Assembly (NCBI GenBank): GCA_029861865.1
Contig: JAOTYL010000001.1
Location: 258,066 to 322,065 of the forward strand
Length of the DNA: 64,000 nucleotides
Direction of reading: 5' to 3'
Source: Myxococcales bacterium
GTDB taxonomy: Bacteria; Myxococcota_A; Polyangia; Polyangiales; Houyiibacteriaceae
Notes under the pieces: model-generated
What the model saw: only the letters and a program-made list of their open reading frames with translations
Told to the model about the DNA's origin: nothing
The model's database searches: none
Part shown: positions 43,279 through 52,268 of the stretch, in pieces
How positions within the stretch are numbered: position 1 is the stretch's first letter
Layout of the letters: each line of letters begins with the position of its first letter
Translations under genes and position numbers: made by a program

Positions 43279-44841
43279 CTATCGGCGCACTAGTTCGGCT
43301 TCGAGCTCCTCGAGGCTCTTGCCCTTCGTCTCCGGCAACAGGCGCATGACGATGATGAGGCCGACAATCGCGAACACGCCGTAGATCAGAAACGTGACAC
43401 TGTTGCCGAAATTCTGCAGCTCCCAGGGAAAGATGAGTTGCACGGAAAAGCTGACAGCGGAGTTGATGAGCCCGACGAAGGATATCGCGAGCCCACGAAC
43501 CTGGTTCGGAAAGAGCTCCGAAAACAGTACCCACATGACCGGACCTAGAGAAATCGCGAAGCTCGCTACAAAACCCAGGATACCGACGAGGATGATCTTC
43601 GGATTCATGTTGATCGCCGCGCTGACCAGGGCCGACTGATTGTTCTGGAACGTCTCGCTACCAGCGGCGGCGACTACAGCTCGCCGGAATGCCACATCGC
43701 TGTCGTACGTCTGATCGAGTATCGGCTGCAGCGAATCCCTGCTTATCTCCGGCGGCAGCGCGGCGACGGCATCGCTCGTGAGCGTGTAGGTTGCAGAACC
43801 GAAACCGTAGGACAGAAGCAGCATGCACACCGCGATCCCCGTTAGTCCGGCCCCCAGCAGCGGACGCCGGCCAAGACGATCAATGAACAGTATCGCGAGA
43901 ACCGTGAAGACCAGGTTCACGAGGCCCACCAGCACGGCCTGCATAAAGGACGCATCGGTGCCAATGCCGGACTGCTCGAAGATCATGGGCGCATAGAAGA
44001 ACACGGAGTTTATTCCGGTAATCTGCTGCAGAATCGCAACCGAGATACCGATCGCGAGAACCAGTCTCATCGCAGGTCGGAACAGCTCACGCAGTGCGGC
44101 ACGTTCGGTGCTCTGCTCGGCGTGCAGCGACGCTTTCACGGCCCTGATGTCCGCCTCCGCCTGGGCGCTGTCACTCACCTTTTGGAGCACACGCCGCGCT
44201 TCCTCGTCCCTGCCGTTCATCACCAACCAGCGAGGGCTCTCGGGCACCGCGAACAAAGCGAGGAAATAGAAGATTGCCGGCAGCGCCTCGACGCCGAGCA
44301 TCCAGCGCCAATTCCATTCGGCGAGGCGAAGTGCTTCCGCCCATGCAAGGTCCGACTGCCCGGAGCGAAGAATCAGGTAATTGGTGAAGAAAGCGGCGGA
44401 TATGCCGATCACAATATTGAGCTGGTTGAACGACACCATGCGGCCACGCATCGTGGCCGGCGCAATCTCCGCAATGTACATCGGCGCAATGATCAGTGCG
44501 GCACCGACCCCGAAACCACCAAGCATGCGCGCGGCGACCAACGTGTTGAAACTAGGCGCGACCGCAGACGCCACCGCCGAGATTGCAAACAGCACGGCCG
44601 CGATTTTCAAGACTGGGCGCCGACCCAGGCGATCGCTAAGCGGGCCCGAGACCATCATTGCTAACGTCGCCGTTAGCGTCAGCGACGCGACAGACCAGCC
44701 CAGCTCGATCTTGGTGAGATCAAACTCGGGCTCGATGAAGGTCACAACACCGGAGATCACCGACGCGTCGAAGCCCATCAGGAAGCCGCCGAGCGCGACC
44801 GTGAGAGCGACTCTGATCGTGTAACGCATTTCTGAGGTCAT
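43279..44841 (-). CDS. MFS sugar porter (XylE/GLUT-like)
   Basis: About 520 residues with 12 membrane helices. Sugar-porter signatures are present: GPLSDRLGRRPVLKIAAVLF, PESPRWLVMNGRDEEARRVL, QQITGINSVFFYAPMIFEQS, IDRLGRRPLLGAGLTG and PETKGKSLEELEAEL at the C-terminus. A periplasmic insertion of about 75 residues (TYTLTSDAVAALPPEISRDS ...) between helices 9 and 10 is larger than usual. Imports hexoses or pentoses by H+ symport or facilitation. Start ATG 44841 (GTG 44859 and ATG 44829 are alternatives). Likely brings in glucose released outside. Confidence 0.92.
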   Translation of the reverse strand: MTSEMRYTIRVALTVALGGFLMGFDASVISGVVTFIEPEFDLTKIELGWSVASLTLTATLAMMVSGPLSDRLGRRPVLKIAAVLFAISAVASAVAPSFNTLVAARMLGGFGVGAALIIAPMYIAEIAPATMRGRMVSFNQLNIVIGISAAFFTNYLILRSGQSDLAWAEALRLAEWNWRWMLGVEALPAIFYFLALFAVPESPRWLVMNGRDEEARRVLQKVSDSAQAEADIRAVKASLHAEQSTERAALRELFRPAMRLVLAIGISVAILQQITGINSVFFYAPMIFEQSGIGTDASFMQAVLVGLVNLVFTVLAILFIDRLGRRPLLGAGLTGIAVCMLLLSYGFGSATYTLTSDAVAALPPEISRDSLQPILDQTYDSDVAFRRAVVAAAGSETFQNNQSALVSAAINMNPKIILVGILGFVASFAISLGPVMWVLFSELFPNQVRGLAISFVGLINSAVSFSVQLIFPWELQNFGNSVTFLIYGVFAIVGLIIVMRLLPETKGKSLEELEAELVRR

Positions 44842-45049
44842 ACCGGCACGCGATGACACTCAAGGATTTCACAAAGCCATATTCGACGCTGGAGGCTTGC
44901 GTGTACGATAGCGCGGGCGCTAGCCTCAGCGCTTACCCAACGCTTCAAGCCCAGCTTCCTTACTATCTTATCTCCTAGGACGCATTTGGTTACAATGGCA
45001 GAAAGCCACGCGCGGGCTAAGTCTGATACATTGCGTGCGGACTCGCCGA
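44842..45049. other. Intergenic divergent region, no gene seen
   Basis: Between the MFS porter and the SRPBCC gene, transcribed apart. Somewhat A/T-richer around 44960-45000. No palindrome matching the ROK motif and no coding frame were found. Confidence 0.4.
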
Positions 45050-45682
45050 ATGCCAGCTCTCGACTCCATACAAGTCAGCTACGCGACTCGCGTTCATGCA
45101 CCGATTGAGGCGGTGTTCCCGCTCTGCTGTCCAGTCGAGGAGTATAAGTGGATTCCTGGGTGGAAGTGCGATCTGGTGCACTGCCCGAATGAACGCGTGG
45201 AGCAGGGTACGGTGTTCGACGAGTACTCCTCGGCGCCGTTTCTCATGGGCAAAGCCTGGGGGAAAACAACCTGGACCGCGGTACTCCACGACCCCGAGCA
45301 ACACCGAGTCCACTACGAGCTCAAAAACGTGGCGTCCGACTCGTTGTACAAGATCGAGCTCAGCGACAATGGGTCCGATGGGACCTTGGCTCAACTCGAC
45401 TTCCGGTACTCCGCAATCACCCCGCTAGGACTGAAGGTCATTCGCAATCGCGGCGAAGCCAAGATCGAATTGATGCTCCAAATCTTAACGGAACTGCTGC
45501 GGAACTACTGCGAACGGGGCGGAGTGGCTCGCCCCGGCCGTATCGCACGAGTGATCGCGACCAGCGATGCACTGACCGCCGCCGACCGGATCAGGTTGTT
45601 TGTGAACGGGTTTGCGATGGCGCGCAAACGGGACTCGTTCCGGCGGCGCTACATGAAAGAACTAGCAGCAGGCCTGCGATAG
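45050..45682 (+). CDS. SRPBCC (START-like) domain protein
   Basis: About 210 residues from ATG 45050 (MPALDSIQVSYATRVHAPIE). The start-like fold shows in SYATRVHAPIEAVFPLCCPV, EEYKWIPGWKCDLVHCPNER and TLAQLDFRYSAITPLGLKVI: a beta-strand, the helix-turn, then an antiparallel sheet around a hydrophobic cavity. The C-terminal 50 residues are basic and helical. Such proteins bind hydrophobic ligands or act as cyclases; ligand unknown. Single-gene unit. Confidence 0.8.
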   Translation: MPALDSIQVSYATRVHAPIEAVFPLCCPVEEYKWIPGWKCDLVHCPNERVEQGTVFDEYSSAPFLMGKAWGKTTWTAVLHDPEQHRVHYELKNVASDSLYKIELSDNGSDGTLAQLDFRYSAITPLGLKVIRNRGEAKIELMLQILTELLRNYCERGGVARPGRIARVIATSDALTAADRIRLFVNGFAMARKRDSFRRRYMKELAAGLR

Positions 45683-45777
45683 TCGGCTATCACCTTTATA
45701 GAAGGCAGTATGACGCCGCAGTAGCGGGACCGATGGAGACCCGACCGTCGTGTGTCCTCCGGGATGAACGGCCGGGC

Positions 45778-46809
45778 CTATCCCGGTTTTTTAGATACGG
45801 CCTCCGTCGTTCGCCGCAGGGCCTGTTGCTCGACGGGTCGCAAAGGCCCGGTGGGCAGCTCGAGCTCCTCGCCGCGTAAGGCCCTGAGCAACGCTGCGAC
45901 CGAGTGTTCGATGGCTTCAAGGTCGTACCCCCCCTCGAGAAACAGCCCGAGGCGCCCATGCCCCAGGCGATCGACATGTCGCGCGAGAGCGGTGGTCATC
46001 GCCCCAAAGCAGTCGGCGTCGAGCTCGAGTTGCGCCAGCGGGTCTTTGAAATGCGCATCGAATCCCGCCGAAACGAGGAGAAGATCGGCCTCAAAGGCCT
46101 CCAACAGCGGAAGGACGATCGTCCGAAGGGCTTCTCCATAGGCAGCGGGGCCGGTTCCCGGAGGCATGGCGATGTTGACGTTGGTGCCTTCGGCGCCGGG
46201 AGCACCGATTTCTTCGGGCGCGCCAGTGCCCGGGTAGAGCGGGGATTGGTGAAGCGACACGAAGAGCACTCGCTTCTCGTCGTAGAAGATGTCTTGGGTG
46301 CCGTTGCCGTGATGCACGTCCCAGTCGACGATTGCCACGCGTTTCGCCCCCTGTTCAACCGCATCGGCTGCGGCGATCGCGATGTTGTTTAAGAGGCAGA
46401 ACCCCATGGCCTTTTCGGGGCAGGCATGATGGCCGGGAGGGCGAAGAAGCGCGATGCCGCGACGAGCGCGTCCCTCAAGCAAAGCGCGAGACAACTCGAC
46501 CCCCCCGCCTGCGGCGAGCCAGGCCGCTTCCCCGGTTTCGGGGCAAAAGTAGGTGTCAGCATCGATGTATCCCCAGCCGGTGCGCAGCGTGCGTTGAAGG
46601 CGCGCCAGGTAGTCGGACGAATGGACGCGCTCCGCTTCCTCGTCGCTCACGGGGCGCACCAACACCTCGACCTGCTCGGCAGGGGGTAGCGCACATTCGA
46701 GCCCGGCTCGTGCCGCGACCAGTCGCTCCGGCCGCTCCGGGTGTTGTTCTTCGGAGCGGTGTCGATCGAACCGGCGATCATCCACAATGGCAATCGGCAA
46801 CCCAGGCAT
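45778..46809 (-). CDS. Histone-deacetylase-family protein (acetoin-utilisation/polyamine deacetylase type)
   Basis: A 343-residue arginase/deacetylase fold enzyme. All zinc-site motifs are present: HPERPERL near the N-terminus, RPPGHHA (tandem His), DWDVHHGNGT (Asp and His ligands), SAGFDAH (Asp ligand) and EGGYD. Bacterial members remove acetyl groups from small amines or lysine side chains. Start ATG 46809. No operon partner; a 4xCBS gene lies 28 bp upstream on the same strand, so co-transcription is possible. Confidence 0.94.
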   Translation of the reverse strand: MPGLPIAIVDDRRFDRHRSEEQHPERPERLVAARAGLECALPPAEQVEVLVRPVSDEEAERVHSSDYLARLQRTLRTGWGYIDADTYFCPETGEAAWLAAGGGVELSRALLEGRARRGIALLRPPGHHACPEKAMGFCLLNNIAIAAADAVEQGAKRVAIVDWDVHHGNGTQDIFYDEKRVLFVSLHQSPLYPGTGAPEEIGAPGAEGTNVNIAMPPGTGPAAYGEALRTIVLPLLEAFEADLLLVSAGFDAHFKDPLAQLELDADCFGAMTTALARHVDRLGHGRLGLFLEGGYDLEAIEHSVAALLRALRGEELELPTGPLRPVEQQALRRTTEAVSKKPG

Positions 46810-46837
46810 GGCTGTGCTCAGAATAGTAACCGACCCG

Positions 46838-47659
46838 CTAACGGGCTGCGAGCTGACGTTGTAAGACTTTCAGCAGGTCGATGTACGAGACGATCCCGAG
46901 CAGTCGGCCTTCCTCATCGACGACCGGCACGGCGCCGAAGTTTTCCTCCACGAGCGCGCCGACCAGCAGGCTCAACGGAGAGTCGATCGAGAATGTTCGA
47001 GGCTCGCGCGTCATCGCGTCGGAGACCCTGAGCGACGCGATCCGCGCGGAGCGGGTTTTGTCCTCGAGGGCGAGTAGCGGATTGCCGATCGCCTCTCGGA
47101 TGTCGCGGTCGGACAACATGCCCACCACCCGCTGCATGCCGTCCATGACCGGCAGATGCCTGCTGCCGTGTTGAAACATCCGTGCTGCGGCATCGAGGAG
47201 CGGATCGTCGGAAAGAGCTGCTTGGAGGTCGGTCGTCATGATCGCGCCTGCGTCGAGCGTGTCGGGACCAGCCTCGGGCAAGGGGTACTGGGCCATGCTC
47301 CCGAGCAAATCGGTGTTGGTGATGATGCCCACCAGCTCGCCTTCGTTCACCACGGGCAGGCAGCCGAGCTTTTTGACCGACATCGTGGCGGCGGCGTCGG
47401 CAAGCGGCGCCCAAGGCTCGATGGTCTCGACGGGGCGCTTCATCGCATCTTCGACGGTTCCTTCGATCGCGTGTTGAACGCCTTCGGGACCGATCCAAGA
47501 AAGCAGATCGCGCTCGCTCAACATGCCCACCACGCGGCCGGTCCGCACCACGGGCAGATGCCGAACCCCGCGCCACAACATGAGCTGTCGGGCGAGGGCG
47601 AGCGCGTCACCCTCGGTCACGGTGACGACATTTCGTTGCATTACATCGACGACTTTCAT
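46838..47659 (-). CDS. Protein with four CBS domains
   Basis: A 273-residue protein made of two CBS pairs and nothing else. Repeats can be seen as VVTVTEGDALALARQLML / HLPVVRTGRVVGMLSERDLL; VETIEPWAPLADAAATM / CLPVVNEGELVGIITNTDLL; LQAALSDDPLLDAAARM / HLPVMDGMQRVVGMLSDRDI; RTFSIDSPLSLLVGALV / AVPVVDEEGRLLGIVSYIDL. CBS pairs bind adenine nucleotides and sense energy state. Target unknown; the downstream HDAC-like gene is 28 bp away. Confidence 0.93.
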   Translation of the reverse strand: MKVVDVMQRNVVTVTEGDALALARQLMLWRGVRHLPVVRTGRVVGMLSERDLLSWIGPEGVQHAIEGTVEDAMKRPVETIEPWAPLADAAATMSVKKLGCLPVVNEGELVGIITNTDLLGSMAQYPLPEAGPDTLDAGAIMTTDLQAALSDDPLLDAAARMFQHGSRHLPVMDGMQRVVGMLSDRDIREAIGNPLLALEDKTRSARIASLRVSDAMTREPRTFSIDSPLSLLVGALVEENFGAVPVVDEEGRLLGIVSYIDLLKVLQRQLAAR

Positions 47660-47799
47660 CGCACCATCCTTTCAACCGGGAGTAAATCAAAGTTTGTGCT
47701 AGATGGCCACGATGACGTTGACGATGAGGCCAGAGTCGGCTCAGTTCGCATCCAACCCCGCGACCACACCGAACGGACACAGCCTCGAACAGATGCCGC

Positions 47800-48948
47800 A
47801 TGAGAATCGCGATCTTACTGTTGAATAGCGGAAGGGGCAGCGGGGAGGTCGCGCGCGCGCATAGTCGCCACCTCGTCGACGCTCATCACGAGGTCGTCTT
47901 CATGCATCCCAATCTGGGTGCGGGTGTTCCTGGATGCCGCAACGTCGACATCGAGCTGCCTACCGAGATCATGCCGGTTCATGAGTATCTCCCAAGCGCC
48001 GGAGCCGCGCAGAAACCAGTGTCTTCGATGAGCTTTGATGAGGCGATGGCCTACACGGCGCGCTACGAGGCCGCGCTCGAGTCGGTTGTGGATGACGTGG
48101 ACATCGTGATTGGCCACCACGCGAATCTATGTGCCATCGCCACAGCACGCGTCGCGCAGCGCCACAGCAAGCCGTATGTGCTGTTTTTGCACGGGACAGG
48201 TATCGAGCCGCGCCACACAGGAGGATACGATGACGATGTGTGGGCTGAAATCGAGAGCGCCATCGTGCATGCATCGGGGCTTTTGACGACGACTCGGTAT
48301 GTTCGCGACGAACTCGTCCGGTCACTCGTGGCGGTTCCGGAGGAGCGGTTTCTGATCTTGCCGTGTGGTGTTGACCTCGAGGAATTTCATCCCGATCGGG
48401 CCGGCGACATGGCCGCCAGATACGATCTCCCGCTGCGGTACGTCATCTGTCCAGGCGCATTGGTGGCCGCGAAGGGGCCGCAGAACGTCGTTGCGGCAAG
48501 CGTGCACTATGCGTCGATAGCTCCGACCATCTTCATAGGCGATGGAGAACTGCGCGCCGAGCTAACCCAAGAACTCGGCGAACGTGGGCGCTTTCTCGGG
48601 TTCGTATCTTCGGAAGACAAAGCAAAGCTCATCAATGGTGCGACCATACTCGCCGCTGCCCCGGAGAAGAAGGAGCACTTTGGCATCATCTATGTCGAGG
48701 CTCTTGCCGGAGGCACCGTGCCAGTGGCGTACGAGGGCGGTGGGGTGGCGTCGATCATCACCAAGGAGGTCGGTGTGCTTACCAATCGCGATCCGGTCGC
48801 GCTCGGCAACGCAGTAGCAGGGCTTCTCAAAGATGATGACCGTCGAAAAGACATGGCTCTTGCCGGTAGAGCCCGAGCAGAGGCGAAGTATCACTACCCG
48901 ACGCTGGTCAACGACCTCGTCTCATGGTTGCAACAGAGGCGACTCTAG
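47800..48948 (+). CDS. Glycosyltransferase, GT4-like
   Basis: A 382-residue GT-B enzyme. N-lobe: MRIAILLLNSGRGSGEVARA and LESVVDDVDIVIGHHANLCA. C-lobe: YVICPGALVAAKGPQNVVAA, GRFLGFVSSEDKAKLINGAT, and the nucleotide-sugar site EHFGIIYVEALAGGTVPVAY (E-x7-E). Retaining GT4 enzymes build glycolipids, capsules or sucrose-type sugars. Start ATG 47800, in a divergent position to the CBS gene. No polysaccharide cluster surrounds it, so the acceptor is unknown. Confidence 0.9.
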   Translation: MRIAILLLNSGRGSGEVARAHSRHLVDAHHEVVFMHPNLGAGVPGCRNVDIELPTEIMPVHEYLPSAGAAQKPVSSMSFDEAMAYTARYEAALESVVDDVDIVIGHHANLCAIATARVAQRHSKPYVLFLHGTGIEPRHTGGYDDDVWAEIESAIVHASGLLTTTRYVRDELVRSLVAVPEERFLILPCGVDLEEFHPDRAGDMAARYDLPLRYVICPGALVAAKGPQNVVAASVHYASIAPTIFIGDGELRAELTQELGERGRFLGFVSSEDKAKLINGATILAAAPEKKEHFGIIYVEALAGGTVPVAYEGGGVASIITKEVGVLTNRDPVALGNAVAGLLKDDDRRKDMALAGRARAEAKYHYPTLVNDLVSWLQQRRL

Positions 48949-48990
48949 ACAAACGAATGCAACCGCGCCTGGTTAGGCTGGACGGTCCCC

Positions 48991-50418
48991 CTACCTGCGC
49001 TCGGAGGTTTCCGGACTCGCGGAAACCTCGGGCGCGCGCGCGGCGGCGAGCTGTTTGTACTCTTCGAATGTTGCCTCGAGGGTTTCGACGAACTCATGCA
49101 CGTCGGGGAAGCCCTCCCAATCGGCGTTGAAGCCCCAGTGCAACCCCCCATTATAGCTGAAGAGGGCGATGCCGAGGTTCTGGTTCGGCGGGATCGGAAC
49201 CAATGGATAGATGGCCTTCATCGGCGCGCCGAGCATGTACAGAGGAAACGGCGGCCCAGGGATGTTGGTCACCACCACATTGTAGGAGCGCCGCTTGATG
49301 GCCCCGCGAGAGATCTCCAAGATGAGGCGCTTGGTCGTCAGGTCGGCCACGTCTTCGAGGAGCTCCGCGCCTGCCGTTTGGTTGGACTCCTTCTTCAGCT
49401 CGGTCGTGATCGCAATGACCTTCTTCAATCGTTCGATGGGGTCACGCTCCGACACCGGCAGCTCTGTGAGCAGCATCGCGACTCGGTTTCCGGTCGATCC
49501 ACCGCCGGGCTTGCGCGTGTTGACAGGGAGAAACGCGCGAAAACCGTTGATGGCATCGACATTGGTGTTGCGTGCTTCGAGGAAGCGCCGGATGGCGCCC
49601 GTCGTCGTCGCGACCACGACGTCGTTGATGGTGCCCCCCAGCGTGTTCTTGATCGTCTTCACGTCGTCGAGGTCGAAGGAGGCCCAGTCGAAGCGACGAT
49701 AGGGGCTGATGCTGGGCGCTGTGAACACGGTTCTCGGACCGGGCTTGATCCCCGAACGGAGCACACCTATTACGCCTCCGAAGTTCTCCCGAAGGCGCGG
49801 CCCGAAGTGCGAAAGCTTGCGGAACCCGTCGATGCGATGCTTGACCTCGCTCCGAAGAAGCTGCGTGCCGCTTGGAGCAGGACGCGGTTTCCATTCTTGC
49901 GGCTCTTTCTCCGTTGCTGACGGCGCCATTTGCAGCAACGCCTCGATGAGCCCAACACCCGCGACACCATCGACCATGCAGTGATGCGCCTTGGCAACGA
50001 GTGCAAACTGGTCGTTTTCGATGCCTTCGACGATCCAGAACTCCCACATCGGCCGGCTCTGATCGAGGCGCTGCGAAAACAGTCTGCCAATCAAGCGCTT
50101 GAGCATTCGCTCGTCACCAGGAAGCGGGAGCCTCGTGTGGCGCAGATGAAAGTTGATGTTGAATCGATCGTCGTCGATCCACACTGGGTGACTGAACCCT
50201 GGCACCCACGCCAGTCGTTGCCGGTAGCGCGGGATCGTGTCCAGTGCTGCCAACGTGTACTTGGTGATGCGCTCCATATCGAGCCCGCCGTGCTCGAGCA
50301 TCAGCGGCTTTGCATCGAAGAGAAGCGCGGCGCCCACGTGCATGGTGGTGGTCTCGCTCTCGAGGTCCAAGAAGATCGCGTCAAGCGCGCTCAAACGTTC
50401 ATAGTAGGTGTCCGACAT
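48991..50418 (-). CDS. Wax ester synthase/diacylglycerol acyltransferase (WS/DGAT)
   Basis: A 475-residue acyltransferase with the catalytic HHCMVDGVAGVGLIEALL (HH-x3-DG) near residue 145, the NTRKPGGGSTGNRVAMLLTE region and VVVTNIPGPPFPLYMLGAPM near the C-terminus, all diagnostic of bacterial WS/DGAT. It joins acyl-CoA to diacylglycerol or fatty alcohol and forms storage lipid. Start ATG 50418. Ends with a short Ala/Ser/Glu tail. Storage lipid fits the AGPS-like, enoyl-CoA hydratase and acyl-CoA dehydrogenase genes elsewhere in the window, but they are not linked. Confidence 0.95.
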   Translation of the reverse strand: MSDTYYERLSALDAIFLDLESETTTMHVGAALLFDAKPLMLEHGGLDMERITKYTLAALDTIPRYRQRLAWVPGFSHPVWIDDDRFNINFHLRHTRLPLPGDERMLKRLIGRLFSQRLDQSRPMWEFWIVEGIENDQFALVAKAHHCMVDGVAGVGLIEALLQMAPSATEKEPQEWKPRPAPSGTQLLRSEVKHRIDGFRKLSHFGPRLRENFGGVIGVLRSGIKPGPRTVFTAPSISPYRRFDWASFDLDDVKTIKNTLGGTINDVVVATTTGAIRRFLEARNTNVDAINGFRAFLPVNTRKPGGGSTGNRVAMLLTELPVSERDPIERLKKVIAITTELKKESNQTAGAELLEDVADLTTKRLILEISRGAIKRRSYNVVVTNIPGPPFPLYMLGAPMKAIYPLVPIPPNQNLGIALFSYNGGLHWGFNADWEGFPDVHEFVETLEATFEEYKQLAAARAPEVSASPETSERR

Positions 50419-50524
50419 GATGGGCTAGCTAGAATACGCCCACGCCCGCTTGGGCACCAGCCCAAGAAACAGTGGGATCTCAGGACCGGTCTCCGCCTGT
50501 AGCGCCCGTGAACGTCGAGCCCCG

Positions 50525-51085
50525 TCAATCCAGATTGAGAAAGGGATAGCGCTCGCGCTCCTCGCGGCTCCAGCAGGCAAGTCCAGCTCGCTGGCCCACC
50601 GTTTCCACGGTGACGATTGCATCCGGATCATCAAAGGTCACGCGGCCGGGGGAGTGGGCCTCTTCCAGACGACTGAGAATGTAACCATCGAGGAACCGTT
50701 CTTCTTCCGGGCTCACCAGCCGACCCTTGAATCCACGACGGTGCATGCGAACGTAAAAGCTACAGTCTTCGAGCCGCGGGATCAGCTTGTCCAGGGCCTT
50801 ACAAGCTTTGTCTTCAAACTCTTCTGGGGACTGGAAGTCGAAACTTTGTTGGGCAGGAATGATCCTCGAAGCTGCGTTGAGTAAGGTCATGTCCTTACTC
50901 GTGTAGTCCTCGAGCTCCTGCAGGAACTCTCCTACGTCAGGCACAGTGAGCAGCAGTACGTTGAAGTACTCGGTGGTGCGGACCTCCCCATATCGACGCA
51001 GCATGCGCTTGGCCTCCGCGTACGAGCCGGGATAAGCCGTCGCGACGACGTTCCAACCTCCAGCGCTTGCATCCTCCGGCTTCAA
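50525..51085 (-). CDS. THUMP-like domain protein
   Basis: About 186 residues. The C-terminal half, CSFYVRMHRRGFKGRLVSPE then ILSRLEEAHSPGRVTFDDPD and AIVTVETVGQRAGLACWSRE, follows the THUMP RNA-binding pattern ('F.vr..RRG.k....s...E...G..l.......V...dPd..v.vE..g...gl'). No methyltransferase or thiouridylase domain follows. The start is uncertain: TTG 51085 comes just after the upstream stop (51091) and is preferred over codons inside that gene; the ribosome site is weak. Function unknown, possibly binding structured RNA. Runs in one unit with the 51091-51666 gene. Confidence 0.72.
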   Translation of the reverse strand: MKPEDASAGGWNVVATAYPGSYAEAKRMLRRYGEVRTTEYFNVLLLTVPDVGEFLQELEDYTSKDMTLLNAASRIIPAQQSFDFQSPEEFEDKACKALDKLIPRLEDCSFYVRMHRRGFKGRLVSPEEERFLDGYILSRLEEAHSPGRVTFDDPDAIVTVETVGQRAGLACWSREERERYPFLNLD

Positions 51086-51090
51086 GAGAG

Positions 51091-51666
51091 TCAGCTCTGA
51101 ATGAATCGCTGGCCGCGCTCGGTGAGTGAGAAGTGTAGGTCGATCAAGCCATCGACGAAAAGCTGAGACGCCCACTCCCAGGGCGGTCCGCCCGAGGGCT
51201 GCTCGGCGACATAGGTGCGCAGCACCTCGAGCGCCTCCGGAGGCGCGTCGAACACTTCTTCGAAGGTCTGGCCGCCGAGTTGTACGACAGAGTCGGTCGA
51301 TTTCGGGGCTTTGCTGCGTTTCGCCACCGTGCCGTCGACGATGTACTCCCAGTCGCCGCTCTCCGTCTCGAAGACCTCGATGGTGGAACCGCTCTCGGAC
51401 CGCCCTCGATACAAGCGCGGCGCTTCATGAAGGGGATCGGGCTCCGCCCCAGCGCGGAAGAGATGCTCGCGCCATTGTTCTCGAATGCTTTCATCTTGGA
51501 ACCAGCGATCCAAAATCTGCTCGAACCGCGTCTCTAGATCAGAGAGCTGGGCCTTTTGTCGACGCCGCCAACTCCCAGACTCGCCTTCGCGTTCGTGCTC
51601 GCCCTGAATGTGCCGGTACTCGTCAGTAATCTTACGCAACTCGTCTTCGGGAACCGTGTTGGGCAT
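51091..51666 (-). CDS. Hypothetical protein, 191 aa
   Basis: Begins MPNTVPEDELRKITDEYRHI at ATG 51666. The first 85 residues are charged and helical, perhaps coiled-coil (SWRRRQKAQLSDLETRFEQI). The middle shows a beta hairpin (STIEVFETESGDWEYIVDGT) and the C-terminus reads PPWEWASQLFVDGLIDLHFS. No family was recognised. It is 5 bp upstream of the THUMP-like gene, so the two are likely co-translated. The divergent endonuclease V gene is 66 bp away. Confidence 0.72.
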   Translation of the reverse strand: MPNTVPEDELRKITDEYRHIQGEHEREGESGSWRRRQKAQLSDLETRFEQILDRWFQDESIREQWREHLFRAGAEPDPLHEAPRLYRGRSESGSTIEVFETESGDWEYIVDGTVAKRSKAPKSTDSVVQLGGQTFEEVFDAPPEALEVLRTYVAEQPSGGPPWEWASQLFVDGLIDLHFSLTERGQRFIQS

Positions 51667-51732
51667 CGGCTAACCTCTCTGCGGGGCCGTCGAGCATAGG
51701 GAATTCGATGAGAACCGTCTAGGCTGCGGAGC

Positions 51733-52254
51733 ATGCTTGCCTGTGTGGATGTCGACTACCGGGGGGACCAAGGCCCGGCCGTTGCCTCGTGTGTGGTTTA
51801 CGAAGACTGGGATTCGAGCGAAAGCCATGAAGAGCGGGTCGCCGTCATCCCGCGCGTAGCTCCCTATGTTCCCGGTCAGTTCTACCAACGCGAGCTTCTC
51901 TGCGTCCTTCAGGTGCTCGACCAAGTGCAAACGCCGCTCGACGCGATCCTCGTCGACGGGCATGTCTGGTTGGACGATACGGGCACCCCTGGCTTGGGGG
52001 CGCATCTCTATCGCGCGCTCGAAGAACGAATTCCCGTGATCGGCATTGCCAAGAACCCCTTTGGGGATTTCCACAGCCAAAAGCGCGTGTTCCGAGGCAG
52101 AAGCAAACGGCCGCTGTTCGTCACCGCCGCCGGGATGGAGGTCGAGGTCGCGGCAAACAGCGTTCGCCGGATGCACGGTGCCCATCGCATCCCGAGCTTG
52201 CTGACGCGGGCTGACCAGATTTGCCGGAGACCGCTTGGGATTCAGTGTTCGTAA
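51733..52254 (+). CDS. nfi: Endonuclease V
   Basis: A 173-residue protein with the endonuclease V core: DVDYRGDQG near the start (catalytic Asp), YVPGQFYQRELLCVLQVLDQ (Glu in REL), ILVDGHVWLDDTGTPGLGAH (Asp) and IPVIGIAKNPF. The enzyme cuts the second phosphodiester 3' of deaminated bases such as inosine in DNA or RNA. It is shorter than E. coli Nfi (about 220 residues), lacking some N-terminal sequence, as do several bacterial homologues. Start ATG 51733. Confidence 0.9.
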   Translation: MLACVDVDYRGDQGPAVASCVVYEDWDSSESHEERVAVIPRVAPYVPGQFYQRELLCVLQVLDQVQTPLDAILVDGHVWLDDTGTPGLGAHLYRALEERIPVIGIAKNPFGDFHSQKRVFRGRSKRPLFVTAAGMEVEVAANSVRRMHGAHRIPSLLTRADQICRRPLGIQCS

Positions 52255-52268
52255 GTCGGAGGGGTCGC

